The notes: generated from the sequence alone by a model not told the origin. 37,328 nucleotides of DNA from an uncultured Desulfovibrio sp. (GCF_944327235.1 NZ_CALVHE010000019.1:1-37328), one strand, 5' to 3'; numbered from the stretch's first letter, positions 23,235-32,735 are shown. Made by a program: numbers and translations.

Positions 23235-24134
23235 ATGTTGACGCCTTGGGCTACTTTTTTCTCCGGCCGTGGAGAAGTTTTTTTACGTCGTTCCGTGGAA
23301 CTTGCGCTGGAAGAGGACGGGCCCGATCTGACGGCCGAGGGTCTCTTTTCTCCCACTGATCCCATGCGGGCCGTCATCCGCGCCAAGGAGGACACCCTTG
23401 TGGTGGGCCTGTCCATCATGGCGGAAGTCTTTGCCGCCATGCGGGCCGACACTGTCCGCTACACGCTGCTGGTCGAGGAAGGGCAACGGGTCCCGGCCAT
23501 GACGGAAGTGGCCGTGATGGAAGGCCCGGCCGTGGTGCTGCTCAAGGCCGAACGGGTCATCCTCAATTATGTCACGCATCTTTCCGGCATCGCCAACCTG
23601 ACGGCGCGCTATGTGCGCGAACTGGAAGGCACGGGCGTCCGCCTGCTGGATACCCGCAAGACCACGCCCTGCCTGCGCTGGCCCGAAAAGTACGCCGTTC
23701 TGGCGGGCGGCGGCTGCAATCACCGCAGGGATCTGACGGAAATGCTCATGCTCAAGGACAATCACATCGACGCCGCCGGTTCCATAGAACGCGCGGTACA
23801 AAAACTGCGCGCCACATATGCGCCCTGCCCGCCTATCGAGGTGGAATGCCGCACACTGGACCATGTGCGGGAAGCCGTGGCCGCCCGCGCGGACCGCATC
23901 ATGATGGACAATATGCGTCCCCCGCTGCTGGGCGAGGCGCTGGCGCTGGTGCCCGCTCACATCGAGACCGAAGTCAGCGGCGGCGTGACGCTGGAAAATA
24001 TCGGAGAACTGGCCCGCTGTTCTCGTCGCGCCCCGGACTTCATTTCCGTAGGACGCCTGACCCATTCCGCCGTCGCGGCGGATTTCAGCATGACCCTGCA
24101 ACAGGGCCGGGCCGCCGGGCCTGCCCTCCCCTAA
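23235..24134 (+). CDS. nadC: Nicotinate-nucleotide pyrophosphorylase (quinolinate phosphoribosyltransferase)
   Basis: A 299-aa enzyme that converts quinolinate and PRPP to nicotinate mononucleotide, the third step of de novo NAD synthesis. The frame opens at 23118, but the ATG at 23235 with AGGGAC upstream gives the normal length and begins at the usual homology. The signature LLDTRKTTPCLRWPEKYAVL continues GGGCNHRRDL, and LMLKDNH carries the active-site Lys and His region. The usual TTPGLR Gly is Cys here. EVSGGVTLENI and ISVGRLTHSA form the phosphate-binding C-terminal end of the barrel. It is followed 11 bases later by nadA and then nadB, so the complete aspartate-to-NaMN route is encoded together. 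Confidence 0.95.
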   Translation: MLTPWATFFSGRGEVFLRRSVELALEEDGPDLTAEGLFSPTDPMRAVIRAKEDTLVVGLSIMAEVFAAMRADTVRYTLLVEEGQRVPAMTEVAVMEGPAVVLLKAERVILNYVTHLSGIANLTARYVRELEGTGVRLLDTRKTTPCLRWPEKYAVLAGGGCNHRRDLTEMLMLKDNHIDAAGSIERAVQKLRATYAPCPPIEVECRTLDHVREAVAARADRIMMDNMRPPLLGEALALVPAHIETEVSGGVTLENIGELARCSRRAPDFISVGRLTHSAVAADFSMTLQQGRAAGPALP

Positions 24135-24145
24135 GGAAGTCTCCC

Positions 24146-25207
24146 ATGCACGACACTGCTGCCGCCATCACCGCCCTCAAGTCCCGGCTCGGCTCCCGAG
24201 TCTGCATCATGGGCCACCACTACCAGAATGACGCCGTGGTGCGCCATTGCGACATCACCGGCGACTCGCTGGAACTGGCCCGCCGCGTACCGGACATCAC
24301 AGCCGACCACATCGTCTTCTGCGGCGTCTACTTCATGGGCGAATCCGCGGCCCTTCTGGCCAAGCAGGATCAGAAGGTCCATCTGCCCGCCCCTGATGCC
24401 GACTGCGCCATGTCCCTCATGTCGCCGGCCGACAGCGCTCGTGCCGTCCTGCGCCAGCTGCACGACGGCGGCCGCAGGGTCATCCCCGTGGCCTACGTCA
24501 ATACCACGCTGGCCCTCAAGGCCGTGGTGGGCGAGTTCGGCGGCACCGTCTGCACTTCCGCCAATGCGCGCACCGTCATGCGCTGGGCGCTGGATCAGGG
24601 GCAGGGCGTCCTCTTCCTGCCGGACCGCCACCTGGGCCGCAATGTCGGCAAACAGCTCGGCCTCGGCCCGGACGACTGGCATCTGCTGGAACTGGGGGCC
24701 GACGGTCTTTCCCCGGCGGAACGGGATCCCGCCCATTGCCTCTGGAAGGCTCCGCTGCTGCTCTGGCCGGGCTGTTGCCCCATCCATGATCATCTGACCG
24801 TGGAGCAGATCGCCGCCGCCCGCGCGGCCCATCCCGGCTGCCTGGTCATGGCCCATCCCGAATGTCGCCCGGAGGTCATCGACCTGTGCGACGGCGCGGG
24901 CTCCACCTCCTTCCTCATCAACGAAGCCGCCCGCCTTGCCGCGGAAAAGCCCGGCAGCACGCTCATCGTCGGCACGGAGACCAATCTTGTGGATCGACTG
25001 GGCGAACGCCATGCGGGCAGCTGCACCGTCCTGCCGCTGGGGCCGGCCATTTGTCCCGACATGGGCAAGGTGACCGAAGAAAACCTCCTCACCACGCTGC
25101 AGGCCATCGAGGCCGGTACGGCCGAAGCGCTTGTGGTGGACCCGGCCCTCTGCCCTCCGGCCCGCCAGACCCTGACCCGTATGCTGGACATCTGCGCCGC
25201 CTCCTGA
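24146..25207 (+). CDS. nadA: Quinolinate synthase
   Basis: A 353-aa [4Fe-4S] enzyme that condenses iminoaspartate with dihydroxyacetone phosphate to quinolinate. AAGGAAG precedes the ATG. The three cluster cysteines are recognisable from context: Cys87 in DADCAMSLMSP, Cys211 (preceded by Cys210) in WPGCCPIHDHLT, and Cys303 in GPAICPDMGKVT. Further family motifs: MGHHYQNDAVVRHCDITGDS near the start, VYFMGESAALLA, PDRHLGRNVGKQLG and HPECRPEVIDLCDGAGSTSF. The gap between the first and second cluster Cys is longer than in the E. coli enzyme, with a ~30-residue insertion that occurs in other groups of NadA. It starts 11 bases after nadC. Confidence 0.95.
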   Translation: MHDTAAAITALKSRLGSRVCIMGHHYQNDAVVRHCDITGDSLELARRVPDITADHIVFCGVYFMGESAALLAKQDQKVHLPAPDADCAMSLMSPADSARAVLRQLHDGGRRVIPVAYVNTTLALKAVVGEFGGTVCTSANARTVMRWALDQGQGVLFLPDRHLGRNVGKQLGLGPDDWHLLELGADGLSPAERDPAHCLWKAPLLLWPGCCPIHDHLTVEQIAAARAAHPGCLVMAHPECRPEVIDLCDGAGSTSFLINEAARLAAEKPGSTLIVGTETNLVDRLGERHAGSCTVLPLGPAICPDMGKVTEENLLTTLQAIEAGTAEALVVDPALCPPARQTLTRMLDICAAS

Positions 25208-25327
25208 CGGCGCCGTGGACAAGGCGTCATCTTCCGGGGCATCGCGCCCTTCCCTGCCGCCGGGGCAGACGGTATCGCGCTGTCCCGGCCCAAGCCTGTA
25301 ACCGCCTGTGGGCATTGAGGCAAGATC

Positions 25328-26926
25328 ATGAGTCATTCTCGTTGCCATGTACCGGTTCTGATCATCGGGTCCGGCGTGGCCGGCTGCACGGCCGCGCTCA
25401 CGCTGGCAGACGCCGGTCATGAGGTTCTGCTGATCAGCGCCGGGGACAACCTCGGTCAGGGGAATTCCGAGCTGGCGCAGGGCGGCATCATCTACCGCGC
25501 CGCCACCGATGATACGGACGCCGAAGCGCGCGCTCTGGAACATGACATCATGGTGGCGGGCCACCGCTACAATTCCCGCGCGGCTGTACGCCAGCTCTGC
25601 CGTCAGGGCCCCGTCTGCGTGGACGAGATGCTCCTTGAACGCGCCCGGGTCCAGTTTGACCGCAACCCGGACGGCAGCTTCAACCTCACGCGCGAGGGCG
25701 GCCACGGCGCGCCGCGCATCCTGCACCGGGCCGATTATTCCGGCAAAGCCATCATGGACGGCCTGACGGCACAGGTGGCGGCACATCCCCGCATCACGCG
25801 CCTTTTCCGGCGCGCCGCCATCGACCTGCTGACCAGCCGTCACCACGACCGCATCACCCAGTACCGCTACAGCATCACCAACCGCTGCCTCGGCGCTTAC
25901 GTCCTCAACGAGGAGAGCGGCGAGCCGGAAACCATCCTTGCCGACTGGACAGTGCTGGCCACCGGGGGCGTGGGACAGGTATTCCTGCACTCCACCAATG
26001 CCCCGGGGTGCGTGGGAGCGGGCATTTCCATGGCCGCACGCGCCGGTGTGGCGCTGGCCAATCTGGAATTCATGCAGTTCCATCCAACGGCGCTCTATGA
26101 AGAACGCAGCAACCGCCGCCCCCTCATCACCGAAGCCATGCGCGGCGAAGGGGCGCGACTGCTGGATGAAAACGGACAACCCTTCATGCTGCGGCACGAC
26201 AAACGCGGCGACCTTGCCCCGCGCGACATCGTGGCGCAGGCCATGATGGAAGAGATGCTGCACAGCGGATCCCCCTGCCTCTTCCTCGACGTGAGCGGCG
26301 TGAAGCAGGATCTGCCCACCCGCTTCCCCACGGTGTTCAATCAGTGCCTGGAAGTGGGCATCGACATCCGCAAGGAACCCATCCCCGTGGTCCCGGCGGC
26401 GCACTATTTTTGCGGCGGCGTCCTGGCCGACGCCAGCGGACGCACCTCCATGCCCAACCTCTACGCCATCGGGGAATGCGCCTGCACGGGCCTGCACGGC
26501 GCCAATCGCCTGGCCAGCACATCCCTGCTCGAGGGGGTCGTCTGGGGCGTGGCCTGCGGACGGGATCTGGCCAAGCAGGTCGGCCGCAAACACGGCGTCA
26601 TCCCCAAGGGACTTGCCGACGCCATCCCCGACTGGCAACATGAGGGCGATGAACAACGCGATGACCCCGCTCTGGTGGCACAGGACTGGTTCAACATCCG
26701 CAGCACCATGTGGAACTATGTGGGCATTTCCCGCTCCGAGCCACGACTGCGCCGTGCTTTTGAAGATATGCGCGACCTCGTGCGACATATCCATGACTTC
26801 TACACGACCACACGCATCTCCCGCCGGCTGGTCGACCTGTTCCACGGATCGCAGACGGCCTATGTCATCACGCAGGCCGCCATGCGCAATCCGCACAGTC
26901 TCGGCTGCCATCACCGCATAGACTGA
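25328..26926 (+). CDS. nadB: L-aspartate oxidase
   Basis: A 532-aa FAD flavoprotein that oxidises L-aspartate to iminoaspartate, the substrate of NadA; in anaerobes fumarate is the likely electron acceptor. GAGG precedes the ATG at 25328. The FAD-binding N-terminus is VLIIGSGVAGCTAALTLADA, then GNSELAQGGI. The active-site region is EFMQFHPTALYEE and ITEAMRGEGARLLDENG, with HGANRLASTSLLEGVVWG near the C-terminal end of the FAD domain. Residues ~430-532 form the helical C-terminal domain. It lies 120 bases after nadA, a gap in which I see no gene, and is followed by a hairpin with a partial T tract. Confidence 0.95.
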   Translation: MSHSRCHVPVLIIGSGVAGCTAALTLADAGHEVLLISAGDNLGQGNSELAQGGIIYRAATDDTDAEARALEHDIMVAGHRYNSRAAVRQLCRQGPVCVDEMLLERARVQFDRNPDGSFNLTREGGHGAPRILHRADYSGKAIMDGLTAQVAAHPRITRLFRRAAIDLLTSRHHDRITQYRYSITNRCLGAYVLNEESGEPETILADWTVLATGGVGQVFLHSTNAPGCVGAGISMAARAGVALANLEFMQFHPTALYEERSNRRPLITEAMRGEGARLLDENGQPFMLRHDKRGDLAPRDIVAQAMMEEMLHSGSPCLFLDVSGVKQDLPTRFPTVFNQCLEVGIDIRKEPIPVVPAAHYFCGGVLADASGRTSMPNLYAIGECACTGLHGANRLASTSLLEGVVWGVACGRDLAKQVGRKHGVIPKGLADAIPDWQHEGDEQRDDPALVAQDWFNIRSTMWNYVGISRSEPRLRRAFEDMRDLVRHIHDFYTTTRISRRLVDLFHGSQTAYVITQAAMRNPHSLGCHHRID

Positions 26927-26934
26927 CTGACGGA

Positions 26935-26960
26935 GGGGCGGCACGAGCCGCCCCTTTCCT
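26935..26960 (+). terminator. Hairpin after nadB, probable leaky terminator
   Basis: GGGGCGGC (26935-26942), loop ACGA, GCCGCCCC (26947-26954), then TTTCCTT. The next gene starts only eight bases further on and lacks its own clear promoter, so read-through is likely. Confidence 0.65.
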
Positions 26961-26967
26961 TCCTGCC

Positions 26968-28407
26968 ATGAAAAAATTCTTTCTTGCCCTGTTCATCCTG
27001 ACGGCGCTGCTTTGTCTGATGGCCTACGGTTTTCTGCATCAGGCGGAACAACGCATGGAGCAGGCTCTGCTGGCTGGCCTGCCGCACATCTTTTCCCGTC
27101 AGGGCCAGCCGGCCACGGTCACGGGAAGCGTAGAGGCGTCCCTGCTGTCTGGACGCATCAGCCTGCGGGATCTGGATATACGGCAGCCCGGCGACGGTCT
27201 GCGGCTGCAGGTCAACGAACTTTCCTTCAGCCTGGATACCGAGCATCTCCATGCCACCCTGCAGACGCTGGAGCGGGGGCAAAGCGCCTTTGGCGGCGAA
27301 GAGCGCGGCCCGCTCGTGCTGGATGACGTCATCCTGCGGGGGGCACGCCTGCAGACCGCTAACGGAGCCTGGAGCGCCCAGCGCCAGCGCATGAACCATC
27401 TGGAGATCTCTTCCTCCCTGCTCTGGGCGCTGGATCGGGGGACCGCCACGCTGGAGACCTTCCGCAAAGGGCTGAGCTTTTCCGGCTATACGGCGGACTT
27501 CTGCGATTATGACGCGCCGTCCCTGCTGGCCCCCCTGCGTCTGGGCATACGGGAACTGACGGCCGAAGCCCTTGCCGACGGCAAGCTCATTCGTCTGGAA
27601 GGCGAAGACATCAGGCTGGTCAGTTCGCCATATACCGTGGAATGCCGCACGCTGCACCACGCCGCCCTGCCGCTTGCCGACATGCTGGACGCCCCGGACA
27701 TGCTGTCCAGCCTGACGAGCTGCCTTGTGCCGGCCTCGATCGCTTCCCGGGATATGTCCAACGCGCACCGGGGGGATAACGGCTGGAGCCTTGAAGATGT
27801 ACGCTGTCGTCTGGCGGATGCTCCGCTGTTTGCCATACGGCGTCTTTCCTGGGAAAAGGATGCGGATCTGGACGGCAAAAACTCGCAACGCCGCCTTGAA
27901 GGCGGCCAGATCCATGCCGATGCGCTGGCCAGCGCCCTGCGGCTCGAGTTGCCCGCGGGAGCCGTCTGGCATTGGGATATGAACGCCCAAAGCCATGTGA
28001 CGGCCGAGGGGACAGAAGAGCGTCTCAGCTGGCAAAGCAGTCTGGCGGACGGCAGCTTCTCGGCCACCATCCTTGCGGGCAACGCCGGCGTGCGCCAGCT
28101 CGACCTCCACTACGCCGACAAGGGCCTGCTGGCCCTCGTGGCCCTCAATCAACCGGCGGCCCTGCGCGCCCCCCTGCCTCTGCTGGAAGAACATCTTCCC
28201 GCTCCCCTGCCGCAGCCATTGCGTGAGGCGCTGCTGCGCCTCTGGAAGCAGCCGGGGACGCTGGATATCGGCATGTCCGACGGTACGGTCTGGGATCCCT
28301 TTGCCGCTTTGCCGACAGCGGAGGCCCCTCCTTTCATCATCACGGTGGAACCCGGTCCCAAGACGCTGCGCGCACAGATTGACAGCGTGAAGAAAAAACA
28401 GAAATAA
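26968..28407 (+). CDS. Membrane-anchored protein of unknown function, AsmA/YdgA-like flavour (paralogue 1)
   Basis: A 479-aa protein with one N-terminal membrane segment (KKFFLALFILTALLCLMAYG) and a large, probably periplasmic, beta-rich remainder. No Shine-Dalgarno is visible before the ATG; the nadB terminator hairpin lies directly upstream, so initiation may depend on read-through. The body alternates short strands like AsmA-type or YdgA/DUF945-type proteins (VTGSVEASLLSGRISLRDLD). Its C-terminus (LDLHYADKGLLALVALN, then PGTLDIGMSDGTVWDP) aligns with that of the next gene product (LDIRLTDKGLMPILACN, then PGELKIGITGDEWIPV), so the two are paralogues. Function is unknown; a role at the cell envelope is inferred from topology only. 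Confidence 0.72.
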   Translation: MKKFFLALFILTALLCLMAYGFLHQAEQRMEQALLAGLPHIFSRQGQPATVTGSVEASLLSGRISLRDLDIRQPGDGLRLQVNELSFSLDTEHLHATLQTLERGQSAFGGEERGPLVLDDVILRGARLQTANGAWSAQRQRMNHLEISSSLLWALDRGTATLETFRKGLSFSGYTADFCDYDAPSLLAPLRLGIRELTAEALADGKLIRLEGEDIRLVSSPYTVECRTLHHAALPLADMLDAPDMLSSLTSCLVPASIASRDMSNAHRGDNGWSLEDVRCRLADAPLFAIRRLSWEKDADLDGKNSQRRLEGGQIHADALASALRLELPAGAVWHWDMNAQSHVTAEGTEERLSWQSSLADGSFSATILAGNAGVRQLDLHYADKGLLALVALNQPAALRAPLPLLEEHLPAPLPQPLREALLRLWKQPGTLDIGMSDGTVWDPFAALPTAEAPPFIITVEPGPKTLRAQIDSVKKKQK

Positions 28408-28456
28408 GAAAAGACGGCCCGCAACGGCCGTTACAGCCCTATATCAGGAGAATGTC

Positions 28457-30205
28457 ATGAAACGAGCCCTCACCTTCCTTCTTGTCCTGCTCATCGCCGT
28501 GGGCGGTCTGTGCTACGCCGTGGACACGGCGATCCGTACACTGCTCGCGGCAGGCATACAAAAGATCCAGGACGAAAAGGATGCAAGCCTCGCCTCATGG
28601 GAATACGACTCTTTCTCCCGTCGCCTTGTCCTGCATGATGTGCGGTATCCTTTTCCGGAAAAAAGCATCACCCTCACAGCGCAGGAAGTCCAGGCCACCG
28701 TCAGTCTCCGCGCCGCTCTGCACGCTTTGCCGGTACTGGATTTCCTCCTTTCGCCCCAGAGCTATCTGACCCTGCTGGATGACTGGCAGGGGACGGGCTT
28801 CTCCTGTGAGCAGGCTTCCCCGAATGGAGAGCAGGCCCGCCTGACCATCGCCCGGCTGGAAGGGGCCGGTCTGGCCATTTCAGGAGAGCAGTTCAAAAAG
28901 ATCCGCAAGGGATCAAAAGATCCGTGGGAGGCGCTGTCTCACCTCGCTGTCGCTTCCCTCCTGCTGGACGAACCAGAAATGTCCTGGACCCTGCGGCAAG
29001 AGCCGTCCCTCAGGCTGCGACTGGACAAAGGCGTGCTGGAAAAGTGGGACACTCAGGGCCGCATACACAGCATCAGATTGGAAAAATGTGCGATCCAAGA
29101 AGATAACAAGCCAGCCGTGCAGCTCGGTTCGCTGACGATCACGAGCCTGATGACGCGCACGCTGGCGAAGCTTGGTTCCCTGAACGATGCCGCGCGGACT
29201 TGGGATGCCTTCATCGAAGATATCCCCTTTGCCTCGCTGGCCGTGACCGATATGGATATGCGGCGTCCCGGCGAGATGTACACTCTGAGCGGATTTGAGA
29301 TCGCCCGCGCCGAAGAGGCCCGCCGTCTGAAACGGCTCTCTTTCCAGAAGATGCTGCTGGAAGGGAAGAACGCTCACGACACCGCCAGCATACGCCTTGA
29401 TGAATGCGAGGTGCGGGATCTGACTCTTCCCGACAGCGCGCAGGCGGCGGAACTCCGGCGTGCCGCCAAGGATCCCCAACTCCTTGGGCACCTTCTGGCC
29501 AGCAAGGGCCCGGATAAGCCCCTCTTCTCCCGCGCGCTGTTCAAGAACCTTTCCATTCAAAACAACGACATGACCATCGCGCTGGAGCTGCTGGACAACA
29601 GCTGGACGCAGGAGCAGGACACGCAGACCATTACCGGCACGATGACCAATCTTCTTGTCCCGAAATCCGTATTCCTCAAAAGCAGTCCCCGTCCTGTGGC
29701 TCTTCCCGGTCTAAAGGAATTTCGCTTCAACGCCTCCGCTACGCAAACCTTCTCGGGCAAAGCGTCCCATATGAAAGGAAATATCGTGGCGGACTCCCTC
29801 TGTGACCTGGACTACAGCTACGAAATGCAGGGCAAGAGCGTCCTGGGTCCCTGGACGGCCCTGCGCCATCTGGATATCCGTCTGACGGACAAGGGCCTCA
29901 TGCCCATCCTCGCCTGCAATATCAACAAGGACCCGGCCGCCGCCCAAATGGGCATGGACGCTCTGACCCAGATGGTCGCCGCCAATCTGCCCAACGGCGA
30001 GACGCTCCTGCCCCCGCTCAGGAAGTTCGTTGCCAATCCCGGCGAGCTGAAGATAGGCATCACCGGCGATGAATGGATCCCCGTCCAGACCAATAATCCC
30101 CTGTGGCTCCTGCAGGCCGTGACGCGCCTGCGCATAGAATCCACACCGGGCAAGAGCTCGCTGGCCGACCTTGTCAAAGCCCAGCTGGAAAAGGCAGGGA
30201 ACTAA
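28457..30205 (+). CDS. Membrane-anchored protein of unknown function (paralogue 2)
   Basis: A 582-aa protein with AGGAG before the ATG and one N-terminal membrane segment (RALTFLLVLLIAVGGLCYAV). The rest is likely periplasmic. The region after the anchor (SLASWEYDSFSRRLVLHDVR, then ITLTAQEVQATVSL) has the strand pattern of AsmA-like proteins. The C-terminal ~80 residues match the preceding protein. A small ACGGCC...GGCCGT hairpin (28414-28431) separates the two genes. It is followed after three bases by the methyltransferase gene, so the two are translated together. I cannot name a function; lipid or envelope homeostasis is only suggested by the AsmA-like look. Confidence 0.72.
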   Translation: MKRALTFLLVLLIAVGGLCYAVDTAIRTLLAAGIQKIQDEKDASLASWEYDSFSRRLVLHDVRYPFPEKSITLTAQEVQATVSLRAALHALPVLDFLLSPQSYLTLLDDWQGTGFSCEQASPNGEQARLTIARLEGAGLAISGEQFKKIRKGSKDPWEALSHLAVASLLLDEPEMSWTLRQEPSLRLRLDKGVLEKWDTQGRIHSIRLEKCAIQEDNKPAVQLGSLTITSLMTRTLAKLGSLNDAARTWDAFIEDIPFASLAVTDMDMRRPGEMYTLSGFEIARAEEARRLKRLSFQKMLLEGKNAHDTASIRLDECEVRDLTLPDSAQAAELRRAAKDPQLLGHLLASKGPDKPLFSRALFKNLSIQNNDMTIALELLDNSWTQEQDTQTITGTMTNLLVPKSVFLKSSPRPVALPGLKEFRFNASATQTFSGKASHMKGNIVADSLCDLDYSYEMQGKSVLGPWTALRHLDIRLTDKGLMPILACNINKDPAAAQMGMDALTQMVAANLPNGETLLPPLRKFVANPGELKIGITGDEWIPVQTNNPLWLLQAVTRLRIESTPGKSSLADLVKAQLEKAGN

Positions 30206-30208
30206 CCG

Positions 30209-31402
30209 ATGCAGACCCTCTGGCTCAACAAAGGTGAGGATCGCCGTCTGCGTGCCGGACACCTCTGGGTATTCGGCAATGAAGTGGACAGCAAGAAAAG
30301 TCCCCTTTCCGCATTCACGCCCGGCGAAGCCGTCACGGTCCGGGATTCTCGCGGCGGCGTCATCGGCAGCGCCTTCGTCAATCCGCATTCGCTCATCTGC
30401 GCCCGGCTCTACAGCCGTGCCCCGGATACGGAACTGGATGCCGACCTCCTGCGGCAACGCCTGCAGACGGCGCTGGCGCTGCGTACCCGTCTCTTTGACC
30501 AGCCGTTTTACCGTCTCTGCCACGGGGAAGGCGATTTGTTGCCCGGCCTGATCGTCGACCGCTTCGACGGTCACCTGACCCTGCAACTGGGCACGGCCGG
30601 CATGGAGACTCGTCGCCATCTCCTTGCGGATTGCCTAGACGAGCTGCTGCATCCGGCTTCCCTGCTCTGGGACAACGATCTGGCTTCGCGTTCGCTGGAA
30701 GGCCTTTCCCGCGACAACGTCCTGGACGGGCCGGTCCCCCAGCGGCTGGAACTGCCCGAAAACGGCTGCACGTTCACCGCTCCCCTGCTGGACGGACAAA
30801 AGACCGGCTGGTTCTATGACCAACGGGGCAACAGGCAGGAAGCCGCGCGCTATGCTGAAGGGGCGGACGTTCTGGACATCTTCTGCTACGCCGGCGGCTT
30901 CGGGGCAACGGCAGCCGCACGGGGAGCCCGATCCGTCACCTTTCTTGACGCCTCGCCGCAGGCTGTGGAGCTGGCAGGCATCAACGCCGCCCGCAATGCG
31001 CCTCATCTGGCCGACAGCGACGCCATCCATACCCTGTGCGGCGACGCCTTTGATCTCCTGCGCGATCTGTACGACAGCGGCAAGCGCTTTTCCCTCATCT
31101 GCCTTGACCCGCCCGCCTTCATCAAACGACGCAAGGATGCGGCGCAGGGACTGGCCGCCTACCGCAAGATCAATGCGCTGGCCCTGCAACTGCTGTCGCC
31201 GGGCGGGATCATCGCCAGCTGCTCCTGCTCGCATCATCTGCCGGCCGATGAGCTGCGCCACTGCCTGAGCCAGGCCGCCGCGCGCCAGAAGGCCGCCCTG
31301 CGCCTTCTCTTTGCCGGCGGTCAGGGACCGGATCACCCCGTCCATGCGGCCATGCCGGAAACGGCTTATCTCAAATGCTTCATTGCCCAGCGTGCCGACT
31401 GA
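30209..31402 (+). CDS. Class I SAM-dependent rRNA methyltransferase, RlmI-like
   Basis: A 397-aa protein. Residues 1-75 form a PUA-like RNA-binding domain (MQTLWLNKGEDRRLRAGHLW, then TPGEAVTVRDSRGGVIGSAF). Residues ~180-397 are a Rossmann methyltransferase: QKTGWFYDQRGNR, the SAM-binding strand and loop VLDIFCYAGGFGATAA, and the catalytic-region motif LDPPAF at 299-304, followed by a Cys-rich SCSCSHH. This is the layout of RlmI, which makes 5-methylcytidine in 23S rRNA, and of related enzymes; exact target specificity cannot be read. The start is three bases after the previous stop, with GGGAA inside that gene's end. It probably forms one transcript with the two membrane-anchored proteins. 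Confidence 0.88.
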   Translation: MQTLWLNKGEDRRLRAGHLWVFGNEVDSKKSPLSAFTPGEAVTVRDSRGGVIGSAFVNPHSLICARLYSRAPDTELDADLLRQRLQTALALRTRLFDQPFYRLCHGEGDLLPGLIVDRFDGHLTLQLGTAGMETRRHLLADCLDELLHPASLLWDNDLASRSLEGLSRDNVLDGPVPQRLELPENGCTFTAPLLDGQKTGWFYDQRGNRQEAARYAEGADVLDIFCYAGGFGATAAARGARSVTFLDASPQAVELAGINAARNAPHLADSDAIHTLCGDAFDLLRDLYDSGKRFSLICLDPPAFIKRRKDAAQGLAAYRKINALALQLLSPGGIIASCSCSHHLPADELRHCLSQAAARQKAALRLLFAGGQGPDHPVHAAMPETAYLKCFIAQRAD

Positions 31403-31459
31403 CGCGGCCGCGCTCCGCCCACTAACGCCCGGTGCACGCCGGGCCCTGAAGGAAACGCC

Positions 31460-32644
31460 ATGCTGAACAAACCCCGTCTCCTCACCCCCGGCCCCACGCC
31501 TCTGCCGGAACAGGTCCGCCTTGCGCTGGCCCAGGACATGATCCACCACCGTAAGGCCGCCTTCAAGGACATCATGCTGCGGGCACAGGGCAAGCTGCAA
31601 ACCCTCTTCGGTACGGAACAGCCCGTGCTCCCCCTCTCCTGTTCCGGTACGGGCGCCATGACGGCCGCTGTGCACAGTCTTTTTGCGCCCGGCGACAGGG
31701 TCCTTGTCGTCAACGGCGGCAAATTCGGTGAGCGCTGGCAGCATATCGCCGCCGCCCGCGGACTGGAATGCGTACAGCTCGATGTGCCGTGGGGCCGTGC
31801 CGTGAAGCCTGCCGCCGTGGAAAAGGCGCTGGAGGCCGATCCCGGCATCCGCGGCGTGCTCATTCAGCTTTCCGAGACCTCCACGGGCGTGCTGCATCCC
31901 GTGCGCGAAGTGGCGGCCATCACCCGCACGCGCGACGTCCTGCTGGTGGCGGACGGCATCTCCGCCGTGGGCCTCTCCCCCTGTCCCATGGATGCGTGGG
32001 GCATCGACTGCCTGCTGACCGGCTCGCAAAAAGGGCTCATGCTGCCGCCCGGTCTGGCTTTGCTGGCCCTTTCCGCGCGGGCGTGGCAAAAGGCCGAGAG
32101 CATCCCGTCCGGCTGCTTCTATTTCAATCTGCCCAAGGAACGCGACAACGTGCTCAAGGGGCAGACGCTGTTCACCTCACCGGTCAATCTGCTCGTAGGA
32201 CTGGACATCAGTCTGGACATCCTCCTCAAGGACGGACTGGATGCGCTTTACCGCAAGCAATGGGCCCTGACCATGCTTACCCGCACCGCGCTTACCGTCA
32301 TGGGGCTGGAACTCTTTGCTCCGTCTCATTTTGCGTGGGGCATCACCAGCGTCTGCCTGCCTGCGGGCATCGACGGCGTGGAAGTGCTGCGTCTGGCGCA
32401 GGAAAGATACGGCATCGTCATGGCCGGCGGGCAGGATCAACTCAAGGGACGCATCGTGCGCATCGGTCATATGGGCTGGGTGGACTGGGCCGATGTGACG
32501 GCCGGTCTTTTCGCGCTGGATCGCTGCATCTTTGCCGTAGGCGGCTACAGCGGCGCACGGGACTATCTGGAGCAGGGCCTTGCCGCCTACGAGACCGCCC
32601 TTGCCCTTCCTCCCGGCACGCCGGTCATACGGCATCACGGTTAA
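31460..32644 (+). CDS. Class V aminotransferase (alanine/serine-glyoxylate type)
   Basis: A 394-aa PLP enzyme with AAGGAAA before the ATG. It starts with the family signature LLTPGPTPLPEQVRLAL and has SCSGTGAMTAAVHSL (cofactor phosphate contact), VADGISAVGL (Asp contacting the pyridine N) and GSQKGLMLPPG with the Schiff-base Lys191. The C-terminus contains VRIGHMGWVDWAD. Homologues are annotated as alanine-glyoxylate, serine-glyoxylate or serine-pyruvate aminotransferases, and sometimes wrongly as a soluble hydrogenase subunit. The exact amino donor and acceptor are not decidable. It is 57 bases after the methyltransferase and could be in the same transcript. Confidence 0.9.
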   Translation: MLNKPRLLTPGPTPLPEQVRLALAQDMIHHRKAAFKDIMLRAQGKLQTLFGTEQPVLPLSCSGTGAMTAAVHSLFAPGDRVLVVNGGKFGERWQHIAAARGLECVQLDVPWGRAVKPAAVEKALEADPGIRGVLIQLSETSTGVLHPVREVAAITRTRDVLLVADGISAVGLSPCPMDAWGIDCLLTGSQKGLMLPPGLALLALSARAWQKAESIPSGCFYFNLPKERDNVLKGQTLFTSPVNLLVGLDISLDILLKDGLDALYRKQWALTMLTRTALTVMGLELFAPSHFAWGITSVCLPAGIDGVEVLRLAQERYGIVMAGGQDQLKGRIVRIGHMGWVDWADVTAGLFALDRCIFAVGGYSGARDYLEQGLAAYETALALPPGTPVIRHHG

Positions 32645-32735
32645 CGGCAGCCGCGCCGCACACGCAACGCGCGTCCTTTTGTCACGCATCGCCGGGCAGG
32701 ATCACTCGTCCGCCCGGCACAAAGGAATATTCAGC

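Noticed and set aside
22960..23240. Magnesium riboswitch (M-box) before mgtE
   Set aside because: The leader is short and none of the conserved M-box segments is recognisable.
24131..26944. 937-codon open frame antisense to nadA-nadB
   Set aside because: It mirrors two well-identified enzymes and spans their intergenic gap; explained by high G+C at third codon positions.
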